NCBI RefSeq assembly: GCF_029962835.1
Contig: NC_080590.1
Location: forward strand, 70,953,501 to 71,017,500
Direction: 5' to 3'
Length of the DNA: 64,000 bases
Source of the DNA: Magnolia sinica
Taxonomy: Eukaryota; Streptophyta; Magnoliopsida; Magnoliales; Magnoliaceae
Below are positions 23,661 through 34,666 of this stretch, in pieces. A program made the translations under genes and the position numbers. The stretch's first letter is position 1; each line of letters opens with the position of its first letter. The notes beneath the pieces are model-generated. The model had not been told where the DNA came from and searched no databases. It was given only the letters and a program-made list of their open reading frames with translations.

Positions 23661-24269
23661 TCGGTGGCCTTAAATATGGACAGCCAAGATCAATTATACA
23701 AAATTATGTATAAGCAACATTTTGATCCATCAATTTGTCAAGGTCTATAATAGATTACTTATAATTCTAAACAACCATCTTTGTTGGGAAATTTTAACCA
23801 ATCCCATCGATGACTAGGAAATGGATGGTTGTCTAAAGTAAGGCCAAATTAAAGATGGATTGGATTATCTGATCAGCTTGACTTTTGCATGGTAGCTTGT
23901 GAAATGTGTTGGATGGCTTTTTAACGTGGGCCTATTGCAGCGGTCTCTGGTGCTGGATGTTACTGACTTCTTCCCCGTCCCCGTCGTTGTAATTGGTAGG
24001 CTGCCAGCTCCCGGTGCTTCCCCTGGGCGTCTGTTCTGGTTGAGTAGAAGGCTGGTCTTTGAGCTGCACCGGGTTCAGCTTAATTGCGTTAGTGTGGAGG
24101 TCTGCATTCTGTGCTGGATTGGCTGCAAAATTTTAGCAACCAAACGCAGTGTGCCGCGCTGGCCCCTTTTCAGTTGGTGCTGCCGTGCTTCTAGGATATT
24201 CTATTAGGTTTGACTAGATGTATAGCCATATTTCTGGTTTCACATGTACAACATATGTCGCAAGGCTTA
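23661..24269. other. Spacer between duplicated segments
   Basis: Non-coding, with a G/C-richer block at 23,930-24,190. A plus-strand ORF covers that block (23,899-24,207) but shows no recognisable motif. Confidence 0.35.
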
Positions 24270-24789
24270 ATATCAAGGACTAAACCTGATGGACGGAATT
24301 GATTTCACATGTTGCACATGGTGGGCCACAAAAAACTTGGTTGTTCTACCACAGCCTTTTTTAAAATAAAAATGTGTTGAGATAATTCGTGCCCTACCAA
24401 ACCTTCCATCTTACTATCATTTTTCTCTCAATTTCTTAGCCATCTTCATCTCATAATTAAGACAAATTTCTTTCTTAGCTAGTTTTTGAAATAGGATGTG
24501 GCCCATTTTTCTCAACCATCTGTCTCGTAATGACAAATATCTTTCTTAGTTATTTCTTGGAATAGTATATGACCATTTTTTTCCTAGCCATCTGTCTCAT
24601 AATGAAAAATCTCTTTCTTAGATATTTCTTAGAATAGAATGTCGCCTATGAGCAGTCATGGATGAATTTTGATGGTTGATTCCCTTGTAATATACTTTTG
24701 ATGGAAATAGTTTTACCAATTCGTATAAATTTTACTTTTTAACTTTTCTTTACTTAAAAGTTGTTCTACTTTCATCGCGCATGTATATG
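24270..24789. repeat. Duplicated segment, copy B left part
   Basis: Matches copy A (22,741-23,476) without the small LINE tail. It continues after the large LINE at 30,243-30,572. Ends in the 13-bp target site of that LINE. Confidence 0.85.
24777..24789. repeat. LINE target-site duplication, left
   Basis: GCGCATGTATATG, repeated exactly at 30,230-30,242 on the other side of the LINE. The empty site in copy A reads GTGCATGTATATG. Confidence 0.92.
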
Positions 24790-25099
24790 TTTTTTTTTTT
24801 TTTTTAATGAACAACGGCCCGCCAATCCATTGAAAAAAAGGAAGATACAACCTAGTTGGGATTCGGGCGGGTTGAAGACAAAAACAAAACAATCCACCTA
24901 TCTTAACTATACATGAATATGCAAAACCCCAAAAGAACAAAGCAGGGGGAGCCCAAAAACAAACACCGGCCCCCCTGTCCCCCACCAAAGAGAAGGACCT
25001 CTGAGGACCCAACAGAACGGGCGGAAAAGCATTGAGTATATGGCCTACCAACGAATAAGACTACTGAGAAGCACCCACGTCAGGACGAACAAAGCCGGC

Positions 25100-26326
25100 T
25101 TAATGGAGGGCTCCATAGGGAGACCCGAGATAACCAGGACCCACCTTGTCGAGAAATAACAGCCCACGAATCCGAGGGGGCAGATCCCTAATTTGGTGAA
25201 ATTCCTGGTCAGCTTGGATCCTACTACCTCCCATCACCATACCATCAGCAGGGCCATTTCCTTCCCTTGCTATGTACGAAAAGGAGAAGATGCCCCTGTG
25301 CACCAAGTTAGCTATCCGATCGACTCAGGGTTTCCAACGCCTCGAAATAAGAGAATTACTAGAAATGCAGTCGATGCCCACCTTGGAGTTTGATTCTACA
25401 ATTGCCTTGGTCAGCCCCGCTTGTAGACATAACTTGATGCCGTCGTGAAACGCATGGAGCTCCAATCCGATGTTAGTGCCCACGCCAAAGCCATGAGAGA
25501 AGGCGAAGAGGAGATCGCCGGCGGAATCATGACCTACACCCCCACCCCCAGAGAGGCCCGGATTCCCTCTAGAAGACCCATCCACATTAACTTTGACCCA
25601 CCCCAGGGGAGGTTTGCGCCATCTGATAACTCCGGAGTGGGCGGGAGCTGGAGGGGCCCCCAAAACATCTCGGGATGGGAAACGCTGCAGTGCCACCACT
25701 AGGGAAGATCCAATAAGCGTTTCCAGAAGAATCCTAGTACAGGACATGATGGAGCGATTACTTATAGGGGTGTTGTCAAACCTGGCTGCATTTCTAGCTT
25801 TCCAGATCTCCCAAAGGATGGTGACTGGGAGGAGTTTGCGGATGAGAGCTGGGGCAGAACCCGGAGCCAGGGCCCTTCTCCACTAAAGCAGCCTCCCCTC
25901 CAACAAATGATGGTTCAGGAAGGGGATACCGCACCAGGAGCTGAAGAAGCGCCACACCTTCGAAGCCTGTTGTCCCTCAAGGAAAAGGTGAAGAATGGAT
26001 TCCTGAGACGGTTGATGAGTGGGGCCTAGGTCACAGCAGTTATAGCGGGATGCAAGCTGGATCCCTCTACTTTGGATTTTATCATCAACAGGAAGAGCAC
26101 CCTGTAAGAGCTTCCAAACGAAGATGGACATCATGGGATACAATTTGTTGTGCCAGATCCATGAAACCCAGCCAGGGGCAGTACCTTGGGACCTCGAAAC
26201 AGACCAAGCCAACTTGACAGAAAAGGAACCAGACGGTTCATGAGGCCAATAACATCTCGCTGGATCTGGAGAAGTGGCAAAACCACCATGGAAAATCTGA
26301 TCCAGAATCTCTTGCGGCAAATACAA
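25100..26326 (-). pseudogene. LINE zf-RVT region and RNase H domain
   Basis: 26,326-25,883 encodes the zinc-binding region after RT, including YWPHEPSGSFSVKLAWSVSR and WHNKLYPMMSIFVWKLLQGA. 25,747-25,325 encodes the RNase H fold: WVKVNVDGSSRGNPGLSGGG with the first catalytic aspartate (VDGS), the LELHAFHDGIKL glutamate region, then VESNSKV, where plant LINE RNase H normally has ESDSK, so an active-site aspartate appears replaced by asparagine. The last part, SYIAREGNGPADGM (about 25,230-25,290), continues in another frame. Frame changes between these blocks show the ORF is broken. Confidence 0.85.
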
Positions 26327-26459
26327 ACAGACAACAGATGGAGGGAGAGGGCCAGTCGGCCTTAAGAAGTCTCTGATCTTCAGCGTATGTAGATTAGCAG
26401 GAATATATGGGATCGGTGACCAGACGGAGGAGAGGCCCCTGTCCAGACCAGTTAACCTC

Positions 26460-28505
26460 CTAGAGATTCAAATCGTCGTCACCAACTTCCCACTGCGCGT
26501 TCTCGTCAATGAACGAAAAAAGGATCCTAATCTTCTTCCAAAAAGGGGAAACGTTGTTGTAACAGCCACTCTCAGGCGCCGGGATAAGATCATTGGCGAA
26601 TCTGATGCGGACAAATTGGACCCAGAGTTCGGCTGTGGAGCCGTGTTTCGCTATCCAGGCCAGCTTAAGGCGTAGGGCAGTCATAACTTCCTTCAATTTC
26701 CTGACTCCCAGGCCTCCTTCTTCCACTGGAGAACTAATTTTGCTCCAGGCGATCCATGGCAATCTCTTCCTACCCTCGGCCCAGCCCCAGAAGAATCTTG
26801 TGAACTTCTGTTCCAAAACTGTGAGAACGTGGGCTAGGACGTGCACTGCAGCCAATGTATGGATAGGAATGCTTCCGAGGACGTGTTTGATCAACATCAA
26901 TCTGCCCGCTTTAGATAAAATTCTAGCCCTCCACCCACTGATTCGGCTATCCACCTTCTTGAGAATAGCTCTGAAATCTGCCTGCTTCAATCTTCCTTTA
27001 GATGGAGGCACTCCCAGATATGGGATCCCAGGTATAGCTTTTGAGATACCTAGGTGACGCTGGATAGATCTCACTCTCCCCACTGGCATCCTATCATCGC
27101 AAAGGAAACAGCTCTTGTTCAGGTTAATTTTCTGACCAAAAGCTGCCTGGAAGGCCTGGAGGAATTTCTTGATAGTGAGGAGAGATGAGTGGCTGCGGTT
27201 GAGGAAGAGCAATGTGTCATTCGTGAACAGGAAATGGGAAATCAGCGGGCTCCCGCGGTGAAGCTTGAACGGCGGGACCCAACCTCTGCTAACGCAGATG
27301 TTAAAGCTCCTTGAGAACACCTCAAACGCTATAAGAAACAAGGCTGGGGACGGTGAATCTCCTTGGCGGATGCCTCTGGAAGATTGGAAGAAACCCGAAG
27401 CCTCGCCATTTATAAGAACTGAGAACCAGCAATTTTTCCAACATGCTTCCAACAGAACTTGAGAGAGGAACTTCCAGTTAACCCGATCATAAGGTTTCTC
27501 CAAATCCAATTTAACTATTAAGTTGTTACCTCTCACTTTTCTGCCAAGCTTAACCCGGTCATAAGCTTTCTCCAAATCCAATTTAACTATTAATTTGTTA
27601 CCTCTCACTATTCTGTCAAGCTCACGCACCGCTTCATTGGCCAGCGTTATATTCTTGGTTATGGCTCGACCTTTGACGAACCCCGCTTGTTCTGTTGAAA
27701 TCAGTTTGGGAAGAAGAGTCCCTATTCTGGTAGCTAGAATTTTCGAATAGATCTTGTAAATGACGTTACATAAACTGATGGGGCAGAAATCAGTAAAAGA
27801 GGATGCTGAGGGGCTTTTGGGGATTAAACAGATGAGGGTAGCATTGAAAGCCCTTAGAAGAGGGACCCCACAAAAGGAGTGAGTTGCAGCAAAGATGTCC
27901 TGTCCGACAATCTCCCAACAAGCGGAGAAGAATGCTGCAGTGAAGCCATCAGGCCCCGGAGCTCCATCTTGAGGAATGGATAAGATTGCCGCATGAACTT
28001 CCTCCATGAAAGGGAGGGATAAGAAGGAGTCATTTTCCTGCTACGAAATGAGGGACGGGATTGCTAAAAGCAGGTCTGGGGCTAGGGAGATGGGCTCTTC
28101 ATGGAAAAGTTGCTCGAAGAAGACAACTGCCACTGATCGGATGTCATCGAGGTTGGAAGTAGTTGAACCATCCGCTAGTTTGATGGAGGAGATTGCCGAG
28201 TGCCTTATCTTCCATGTTGCTAAGGCATGAAAGAATCTTGTGTTGCGATCTCCTTCCTGGAGCCAAGAATTCTGGGCTTTCTGCTTCCAAAAGACCTCCT
28301 CCATCTGCTCCAGGATTGCCAACCTTCTCCTGGCTGCTGCACTCTCCAGGAAAAGGAAATCGGAAGGGTCTTCCTTTAATCTACGTTCAGCTCTATTGAG
28401 ATCCTCTTCAGCCATTTTCATTCCGCTGAAAATGTTGCCACAGACTTCCTTATTCCACACCTTGAGCAGTTGCTTGGTTTTCTTCATTTTGAGTTGGACA
28501 TTCAA
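26460..28505 (-). pseudogene. LINE reverse transcriptase with linker
   Basis: 28,505-28,041 encodes the linker after the endonuclease (NSWLQEGDRNTRFFHALATW). 28,007-26,460 is a 515-codon open stretch with RT motifs in order: QDGAPGPDGFTAAFF, FTDFCPISLCNVIYKI (RPISL in active elements), LIVKLDLEKAYDRV (motif A aspartate), GIRQGDSPSPALF (usually GxRQGDPLSP), FTNDTLLF where active enzymes have [FY]ADD, and GRLMLIKHVLGSIP. Motif A is present twice because of a 72-bp in-frame direct duplication (27,481-27,624). The altered catalytic motif and duplication make it non-functional. It is separated from the linker by a frame break. Confidence 0.92.
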
Positions 28506-28600
28506 CAGAGGATGATCTGAGCATTTGCCTTCCTAAGCTTTACTGATAACCTGTCTGAAAGAATCGTGTCAAATCCACATTCTTTGGAAACGAAAGGGTC

Positions 28601-29236
28601 TTACCTTAGGTTGGGCGAGCGAAGGACAAGATAGGAGAAGAGGGGAGTGGTCTGAGTTGTAGTGAGGGCAAGCCCCGATCTGTTGTTGCTCCAGGTAAAC
28701 CGATTGCCAACAAAGCCCGCATCAATAAGCCCGGAATGATGCACTTCATCTACAAAATCTGATCTTCTGTTGTTACCCAGTGACTGACTTGCTGATCTAT
28801 CGTCTGATTCCAACACTGCATTAAAGTCGCCACCTATCGCCCATGGACCTGAGAGGAGATTACTCAGCGATTCCATCTCCTGCCAAAGAGATCTCCTAAG
28901 CACCAAACTGCATCGAGCGTAAATAATGGATAGGTGTATAAGTCTGATGGAGTTCTGAAAACACATGCTTAGAGAGAGCATTTGATTAGAGGAAGAAATA
29001 ACCACAGTATTCAAATTGTCATGAAAAAATACCCATATTTTACCCCCCACATCGCCATTCGAGGAGGATGAATGAAACCCGAGCTTCAAGCCGATAGCCA
29101 CCCTTCTCTCATCACGTAACATAGGTTCTAGAATTGCCACCAGACAAGGCTTGTACCTTCTAATCAGACGCATCAAAGTTCTGATAGTAGCCAAATTGCC
29201 CACACCACGGGCATTCCAAATGAGCGCTCTATCCAT
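28601..29236 (-). pseudogene. LINE endonuclease domain
   Basis: Starts MDRALIWNARGVGNLATIRT, then VAILEPM (glutamate of the EEP fold), WAIGGDFNAVLESDDR (the GDFN motif) and GNRFTWSNNRSG. This is an AP-like endonuclease that nicks target DNA. Frame is lost after about 28,600 before the linker. Confidence 0.88.
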
Positions 29237-29441
29237 CAGTTAGACATCCAGAGTTCATGGCCCTGCGCTTCAGCTGTCGTAACCTACTATTCCACTCACC
29301 TACTACTTGTAAGTTGGTAGCCTTTTTCAACTGGAGCTTGCTTCTTCTGTCGTAAGTGCAATTGATGGGAGGAGGTGAGGAATGTAGAGGGAGATGGGCC
29401 CTTGGGCTAGGCACCAGGGGCACTGTCGATTGAGGCGAATT

Positions 29442-30229
29442 CTAAAGGATTGCCTTCACGAGAGTTGTTGATTGCTGGGGTCCCAAGGTGTCATTGTCCC
29501 TGTTGTCTTCTAAGGTGCCATGGGCAGGATCTCCATCCCTGATAGGTGAACAGAGACCATAAGAAGGAGCACGTGGGCTGGGAGGGAAAGGGCTATTGAA
29601 CTCCGAGCACCAGTCGGGAGGGAGATTAAGAGGTTGTAAGGGGGATCCACCAACGGACCTGGCACGGATCTTGCATCTCTTAGGAGGGGAGAACTTCCAG
29701 TGCTGATCGACTGCATGGGCGGGCAGAACAATAGCAGCCTCTCCCAGTTGATTCTCGGCTTTTGGCTGCCCTGCTTCACTAGAGTGCCCAAGCAAGGCCA
29801 CAGGGATGGGGGACGAGGCTTGAGAGGGCAAGTCTGCTGACAGGAGAAAATGCAGGACAGGTTTAGGGTTAGGAGGGTTGGGGAGGGGGTGGGGGGGTAT
29901 GGTTGAAGTGGATAGAGGATGGGGTAGGGACACGAGGGGGGCTTGCAACAGGGGAGGCCCCTGGTCCAATGGCAGGGGATAAGGGGGAGGAGCCGGAGAG
30001 AGGGTGAGGTGGGGTTATGAGCGGTAAGAGGGGGAGCCGGGAAGGAAGTCCCCTGATGAGGGATGGGAGAAATCTGAGGTGAGGAGGGATCAAGAGCGGC
30101 GGGAGGGGCCTTCTCGGTAGGTGGGGCATTAACGCGAACAGGGGGAGGGCATGGAAGAGGGTGGTCTGCAGAAGCTGGAGGGGCTTGGGGAGGGACAGAA
30201 TCGCAAACAGGTGGAAGGCTTGGGAGGGG
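29442..30229 (-). pseudogene. LINE ORF1 C-terminal proline-rich remnant
   Basis: Pro/Leu/Ser-rich sequence with KRCKIRARSVGGS near its end, as at the C-terminus of plant L1 ORF1 proteins. It stops about 200 bp upstream of the endonuclease start. No zinc knuckle or RNA-binding region is present because the copy is 5'-truncated at 30,229. Overlapping proline-rich ORFs in other frames are compositional shadows. Confidence 0.55.
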
Positions 30230-30572
30230 GCGCATGTATATGTTGTTGTGTATAACATTCTGCCATACTATGGATCTTACGCAAAGAGGGTGATGAAGTC
30301 GATCACCATCTTCCTAAGGTGATAATTACTCTGCATCCGCACAGCTCTCTGAACTCTTAGTGGTTTGGTGCAGGGAGGGATGTGATAAGGTCCATCATCA
30401 TCTTCTTAAAGGATAACTACTCTGAATCCAAGGAGCTCTCTAGACTCCTAGTGGTATTAGGACAAAAGAAAAAAGTCTAACCTATTGAGATAAACCATTC
30501 ATTAGGTCCAAAGAACATTTCATTGGCTACCATGCAAGTATCACAATAATCACACAAATACTAACCATTTGA
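30230..30572. repeat. LINE right target duplication and copy B right part
   Basis: 30,230-30,242 is GCGCATGTATATG. From 30,243 the sequence resumes copy A homology (TTGTTGTG.ATAACATTCTGCC) and ends at AACCATTTGA. An internal pair of about 75-bp near-repeats (CATCTTCCTAAGG.. and CATCTTCTTAAAGG..) is present only in this copy. Confidence 0.85.
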
Positions 30573-30618
30573 ACCAAGTCGGACGATAAGCCGTAGGACC
30601 AGAGCTCCTGAGGACCAT

Positions 30619-30898
30619 CGTGATGTATCTATCTTTCTACTCTGTCCATCCATTTTCTCAAATCATTTTAAGTTATGAGCCCAGAAATGAAGCAGATCCA
30701 ACATTCAATTTGACCACACCAGAGATGACTCTTGCATTTAATGCATATCTCATTAATCCTTTGTGCATTTAATATACCAAGCTCACAATTTGGTGTGGTC
30801 CAATTGAGTGTTAGTTCTGCTTCATTTTTAGACTTATACCTTAAAATGATCTGAGAAAATCGATGGACGACGTGGATAAGCAGATACATCATGGTGGG
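30619..30898. repeat. Fold-back (inverted-repeat) element
   Basis: Arms of about 105 bp are reverse complements of each other. The left arm runs ATCGTGATGTATCT...TTGACCACACCA and the right arm is TGGTGTGGTCCAA...AGATACATCATGGT. The loop is an AT-rich 70 bp that itself contains TGCATTTAAT words. No ORF. It is typical of a MITE or a hairpin-forming repeat. The arms carry phrases seen elsewhere in the window as single-arm copies. Confidence 0.85.
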
Positions 30899-31138
30899 TC
30901 TCACAAGAGGTTTGGTCAGATAGCTTATTATCCAACCAGTGTTCAGCCCAATCCGCTTCCATAACTTCTAGTTATATTATCCCTAGTAGATGGTGAATAT
31001 TGGGAGCCACAGAATTTTGGATCTACCTGAGATTTGTGTTTTCCCTACATCCAGGTGGGAATCACCTTATGAACGGATTGGATGGCATATAAACATCAAG
31101 TTGGGCCGTAGGAAGGTTTCATTGGTGGCCATTTCTAA

Positions 31139-31209
31139 TTGATGGCTGTATTACCTAGAGCTCTTCTTAGCTTTACAAAGCCTTAGATTTGAACTCACTG
31201 GACACGTAA
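31139..31209. repeat. 71-bp direct repeat, left copy
   Basis: TTGATGGCTGTATTACCTAG through GACACGTAA. It recurs at 32,948-33,018 with few differences and flanks the Copia relic between them. Confidence 0.85.
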
Positions 31210-32453
31210 TCTGTATGAAATACCCCTTCTCAAGGAGTTGGCCGATACTGAGGATGTTATTTTTAATGTTTGGTACGTAATACACATTAGAAATGCAATT
31301 TGGCTCACCATTCTTCTGATAGATTTTAATTTTTCCTTTACCTAACACGGGTACCTTTGATGAGTTGCTAAAACTCACGTCGCCACAAACTCCTTCTGTG
31401 AGTTCCACGAACAGTTCTTTGTTACCACTCATGTGGTTGCTTGCACCCATGTCGAGATACCACATATCTGGCCGTTCGCATGCCTTTTCTTGTGCGAGGA
31501 GTGTGGAGTCTTCTTGTTTATGGTGTGATGCTTCAGCATAGTTGGATCGTTCATCTTGATCCACTTTACTCCAACACTTAGAGGCATAATGGCCGAATTT
31601 CTTGCAATTGTGGCATTGAACATTCTTTGCATTTCCTCGACCACGTATGAACCGGCCTCTACCATTTCCTCTTCCATGAAAACTGGTAGACTTTTGTTGA
31701 TTTTGTTGATGTCTTGGATGATATACATGCCCTCTGCCTCTTGCACGATTGCTAGTGCCACGGCCACTTCATTGTATATAGCCATTCTTTTGTTCATTTA
31801 GAGTCAACTTAGACTCTAAGGCATATTCAAGCAATGAACCAGCATTCTTTTGCATTCGTTGCTCATGCACTTGCAATGATCCCATCAGTTCTTCAATGGG
31901 CAGTTTTTCCAAGTCCTTTGATTCTTCGATCACCACAACCACGTGGCTCAAACTTGGTTGTGAGAGATCGCAGTGCCTTTTCAATGACATGTATATCTTC
32001 AACTTTTTCACCATTTCTTTTTAAATTGTTAATAATAACAATTAGACGTGAGAAGTAGTCAGAGATACTTTCACCTTCCTTCATGTGCGCCGCTTCGAAC
32101 TCGGCTCTTAGTGTTTGAAGGCGAACTCACTTCACTCAATCAACACCCTTGAAGATGGTGCCAAGGGTATCCCAAGCTTGCTTGATTGATGTTGCTTTGA
32201 CAATCTTTTTAAAGGTTGATTCATCCAACCCTTGATAGAGGAGGAATAAAGCCTTGTTGTCTTTCTTCCTTTGATTTTTGAGAGCAGTCTTTTCTTCGTT
32301 GGTGAAGGCGGCTTCTTCCTCCATAGTGGGTTCTACATACCCATCGGTGACGATCTCCCATAGTTCTTGTGACCTGAACAACGCCTTCATTTGGATGCAC
32401 CATTTTTCATAGTTGTCCTTTGACAACTTAGGAACCCGCGGTTGGATAAGCTG
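31160..32453 (-). pseudogene. Ty1/copia gag-protease relic
   Basis: In minus-strand order: PRVPKLSKDNYEKWCIQMKA and DESTFKKIVKATSIKQAWDT (UBN2-type gag), stops after IFKGVD, then [20 protein letters not shown], then a zinc knuckle [17 protein letters not shown] (CX2CX4HX4C), then the start of protease [14 protein letters not shown], where D-M-G-A-S replaces the usual D[ST]GAS. Coding is lost after [12 protein letters not shown]. Integrase, RT and RNase H are absent. It is a different Copia lineage from the one at 11,148. It lies between two 71-bp direct repeats. Confidence 0.88.
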
Positions 32454-32731
32454 GCCATCTTTTCTTTTTTTTTTTAGAGAAGGAATGACTGAATTTTTTT
32501 AAATGAAGGGAGATAGAAAATAGTTTTTTTGCTAGAAAAACTTTTGAAATCTGATTTTTTTTTTAAAATCTGATTTTTTTTTAACAGATTTTTCTTTCCT
32601 TGGCTGGGAAAAAAAAAATTTCTAGCAACTTCAAGCAGCAGAAAACTTGGCTTTGCAATCTGAATTCTTTTCAAACAGATTTTCCTTCAGAGAAATCTGT
32701 ACTTGATTGGAAAAAAAATTTCTTCTAGAAA
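32454..32731. other. T/A-rich low-complexity stretch
   Basis: Several runs of 8-11 T or A and repeated CAGATTTTTC / CTGATTTTTTT words on the high-coordinate side of the Copia relic. No gene. Confidence 0.5.
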
Positions 32732-32995
32732 ATGAACCTAGTCACTGAGAAACAGAAACCGGAGGACACTTTTATTAGGGAAGGATCTTCTCATGCTGAA
32801 CGTGATGGAGCACAAGTTCAGAAACAGAACATGAAGGAGGGTGTTGCTGAGGAACGTTCTAGGCAAACTGTTCATGATAGAGCTCAAGCTGAGAAAAAAA
32901 AGAAAAAAGAAGAGGATGCTATTGCGGAGGACAGCTCTGATACCAGTTTGATGGTTGTATTAGCTAGAGCTCTTCTTGGCTTTACAAAGCCTTAG
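32732..32995 (+). CDS. Short charged ORF, unrecognised
   Basis: 87 codons rich in E, K, R and Q, with a KKKKKEE run, ending LARALLGFTKP. I do not recognise it. Its last codons lie in the 71-bp repeat, and the left copy of that repeat also reads RALLSFTKP before a stop, so the ending may be part of a repeated element. Probably not a gene. Confidence 0.15.
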   Translation: MNLVTEKQKPEDTFIREGSSHAERDGAQVQKQNMKEGVAEERSRQTVHDRAQAEKKKKKEEDAIAEDSSDTSLMVVLARALLGFTKP

Positions 32996-33018
32996 ATTTG
33001 AACTCACTGGACACGTAA
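32948..33018. repeat. 71-bp direct repeat, right copy
   Basis: Partner of 31,139-31,209. Confidence 0.85.
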
Positions 33019-34666
33019 GAATGAGAAGAGAAAATTTGCTATTTTTTTTACTGTTGCTTACAAGCTCACTAACTTAATTACAAACGGACTACAACAGCTC
33101 CGTTGTATAGACATTTTTCACCAAGGTGAAAAGACAAAAATGCCCTTTTAAATTACACTATAGGGGCATGGTATTAACTGCGGTAACAAACACCAAAATA
33201 AAATATTAAAAGATTCTGCATGGAGGAACTGAACAGCCGCATGGAGAAACGCCCTGGTTGCTGGAAGCTTCTTCCAACATTTACTGTCCTTAAGAATCTA
33301 ACGGATGGTTTGGTTTGGAGTTCCAACACTAACATGTGGCCGACACGAGATTTAGATTTGCCTCAATTTTGGGCTCATTCCCTAACATGAGCAGAATAAA
33401 TTGATAGATGGAATGGACCTCATATGTGCATTGAGCCCCATAGAGCTTTGGGTTACATGAGCTACTGAAAATCTGGTGTCCCTTGTTTTGGCCCATGACG
33501 CAATCTAATTGTATATAGATCCAATTCCAGTTAGACCATATATCATCTAATTAAGACATATGAAATGCTTACATGGGCTTTCAATCTTTGCATGTGGGCA
33601 CTAATTGGGTGATCAAGGCCATGGTTCTGTTGCTCCCAACAGTGGATAGACTGTCCCTTAAAAATCTAGCCTGAATGACGATCCATGATCACATGAATGG
33701 ACAATGGATGGAAAACTTCTAAAGGTAGGAAAATCTAAAGGGGGGGTGATCAGATCAAAAGTCTGGATCACTTAACCAAGACCTCACATGTCACTAGTCT
33801 TATCAAGAGTAGGTTCTACATTTGCATTGGAAAAGTACCAAGAAATCACTATGGAAACTCATGCTAGAAAGAAAATTCATAAGCAGGTGTGGAATCATTA
33901 AACTAGACCAGTTATGTGCTAGGATTAGTGTTGGTTTTCCATTGTGTGAAAATTAGTGGTGAGTCTTTGATCCTACATATGGGGTGGTTTATGACAATTC
34001 AAACAATCTCAATTACTGACCCAACTGTGGATCGAGCATCAATGAAAAGTTGCACTATCCTGACTCACTTGTATTAGGAAACTTGAGGGTGACTCCTCCA
34101 GTCACATCCCAAGTCACCCCTTGAAAATCCCAAATCTCGTATAGCCCACGCGAGGTTTAGATATGCCTCAATTTTAGGCCCGTTCCTGTGTGAACCAGTG
34201 AAACTAATAAATGGAATGGACCTCAAACATACATTGAGCCCCAAAGAGCTTTCTGATGCAAGGGAGGACATGTTGAGGTGAAGCACCATCTTACTCAGGG
34301 GATAACTATTCTGAATCCATGGAACTTCTCTAAACTTCTCACAGAGATACCTCAAATCCACGAGGAAAATAAGAAAATAGAATAATTTCTAAAAATTAGT
34401 AATAAATTGATTGATGATTAAAACGAGGTTACAACCTTCTTAAATAGTGAAATGAAACCTAGGAAGAGGTTTCTAAATTAAACAACAACTAAAACTCCTA
34501 GAAATTATGAATTACTATAAATAGTAAACTTACTATTTATAGACGGTCGTGATTCCTACTAGGTATCACGATTTTTGGCCAAAAATAGTAAGTGTCCTAT
34601 TTGGTTCAACCATTCTATTCTCCTACTTATTCTAAGTACTTTTCATTTTGGACGCAACTCGTAAAG
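33019..34666. other. No gene seen; diverged internal repeat pair
   Basis: 33,340-33,460 and 34,130-34,255 are diverged copies of the same text (GAGATTTAGATTTGCCTCAA / GAGGTTTAGATATGCCTCAA, later ATGGAATGGACCTCA and CATTGAGCCCCA). Both belong to the dispersed-repeat vocabulary of the window. Confidence 0.5.

Larger units (their letters stand above)
24790..30229 (-). mobile_element. L1-type LINE, near full length of ORF2, 5' truncated
   Basis: Minus-strand non-LTR retrotransposon ending in a poly-A tail (16 T on the plus strand, 24,790-24,805), with a 13-bp target duplication on both sides. In minus-strand order it carries the proline-rich C-terminal part of ORF1, an apurinic endonuclease, a coiled linker, reverse transcriptase, a zf-RVT-like region and an RNase H domain. 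The ORF1 zinc-knuckle half and the 5' UTR are missing, so it is 5'-truncated. ORF2 is broken by frameshifts and stops, and key catalytic residues have changed, so it is inactive. Confidence 0.93.

Noticed and set aside
23899-24207. 102-codon ORF in a GC-richer block
   Set aside because: No motif, no splice-consistent neighbours, and flanked by duplicated repeat segments; left as unassigned.
29510-30235. 241-codon proline-rich ORF as a separate host gene
   Set aside because: It lies inside the LINE between its target duplication and endonuclease; open frames there come from C-rich composition of the ORF1 C-terminal region.
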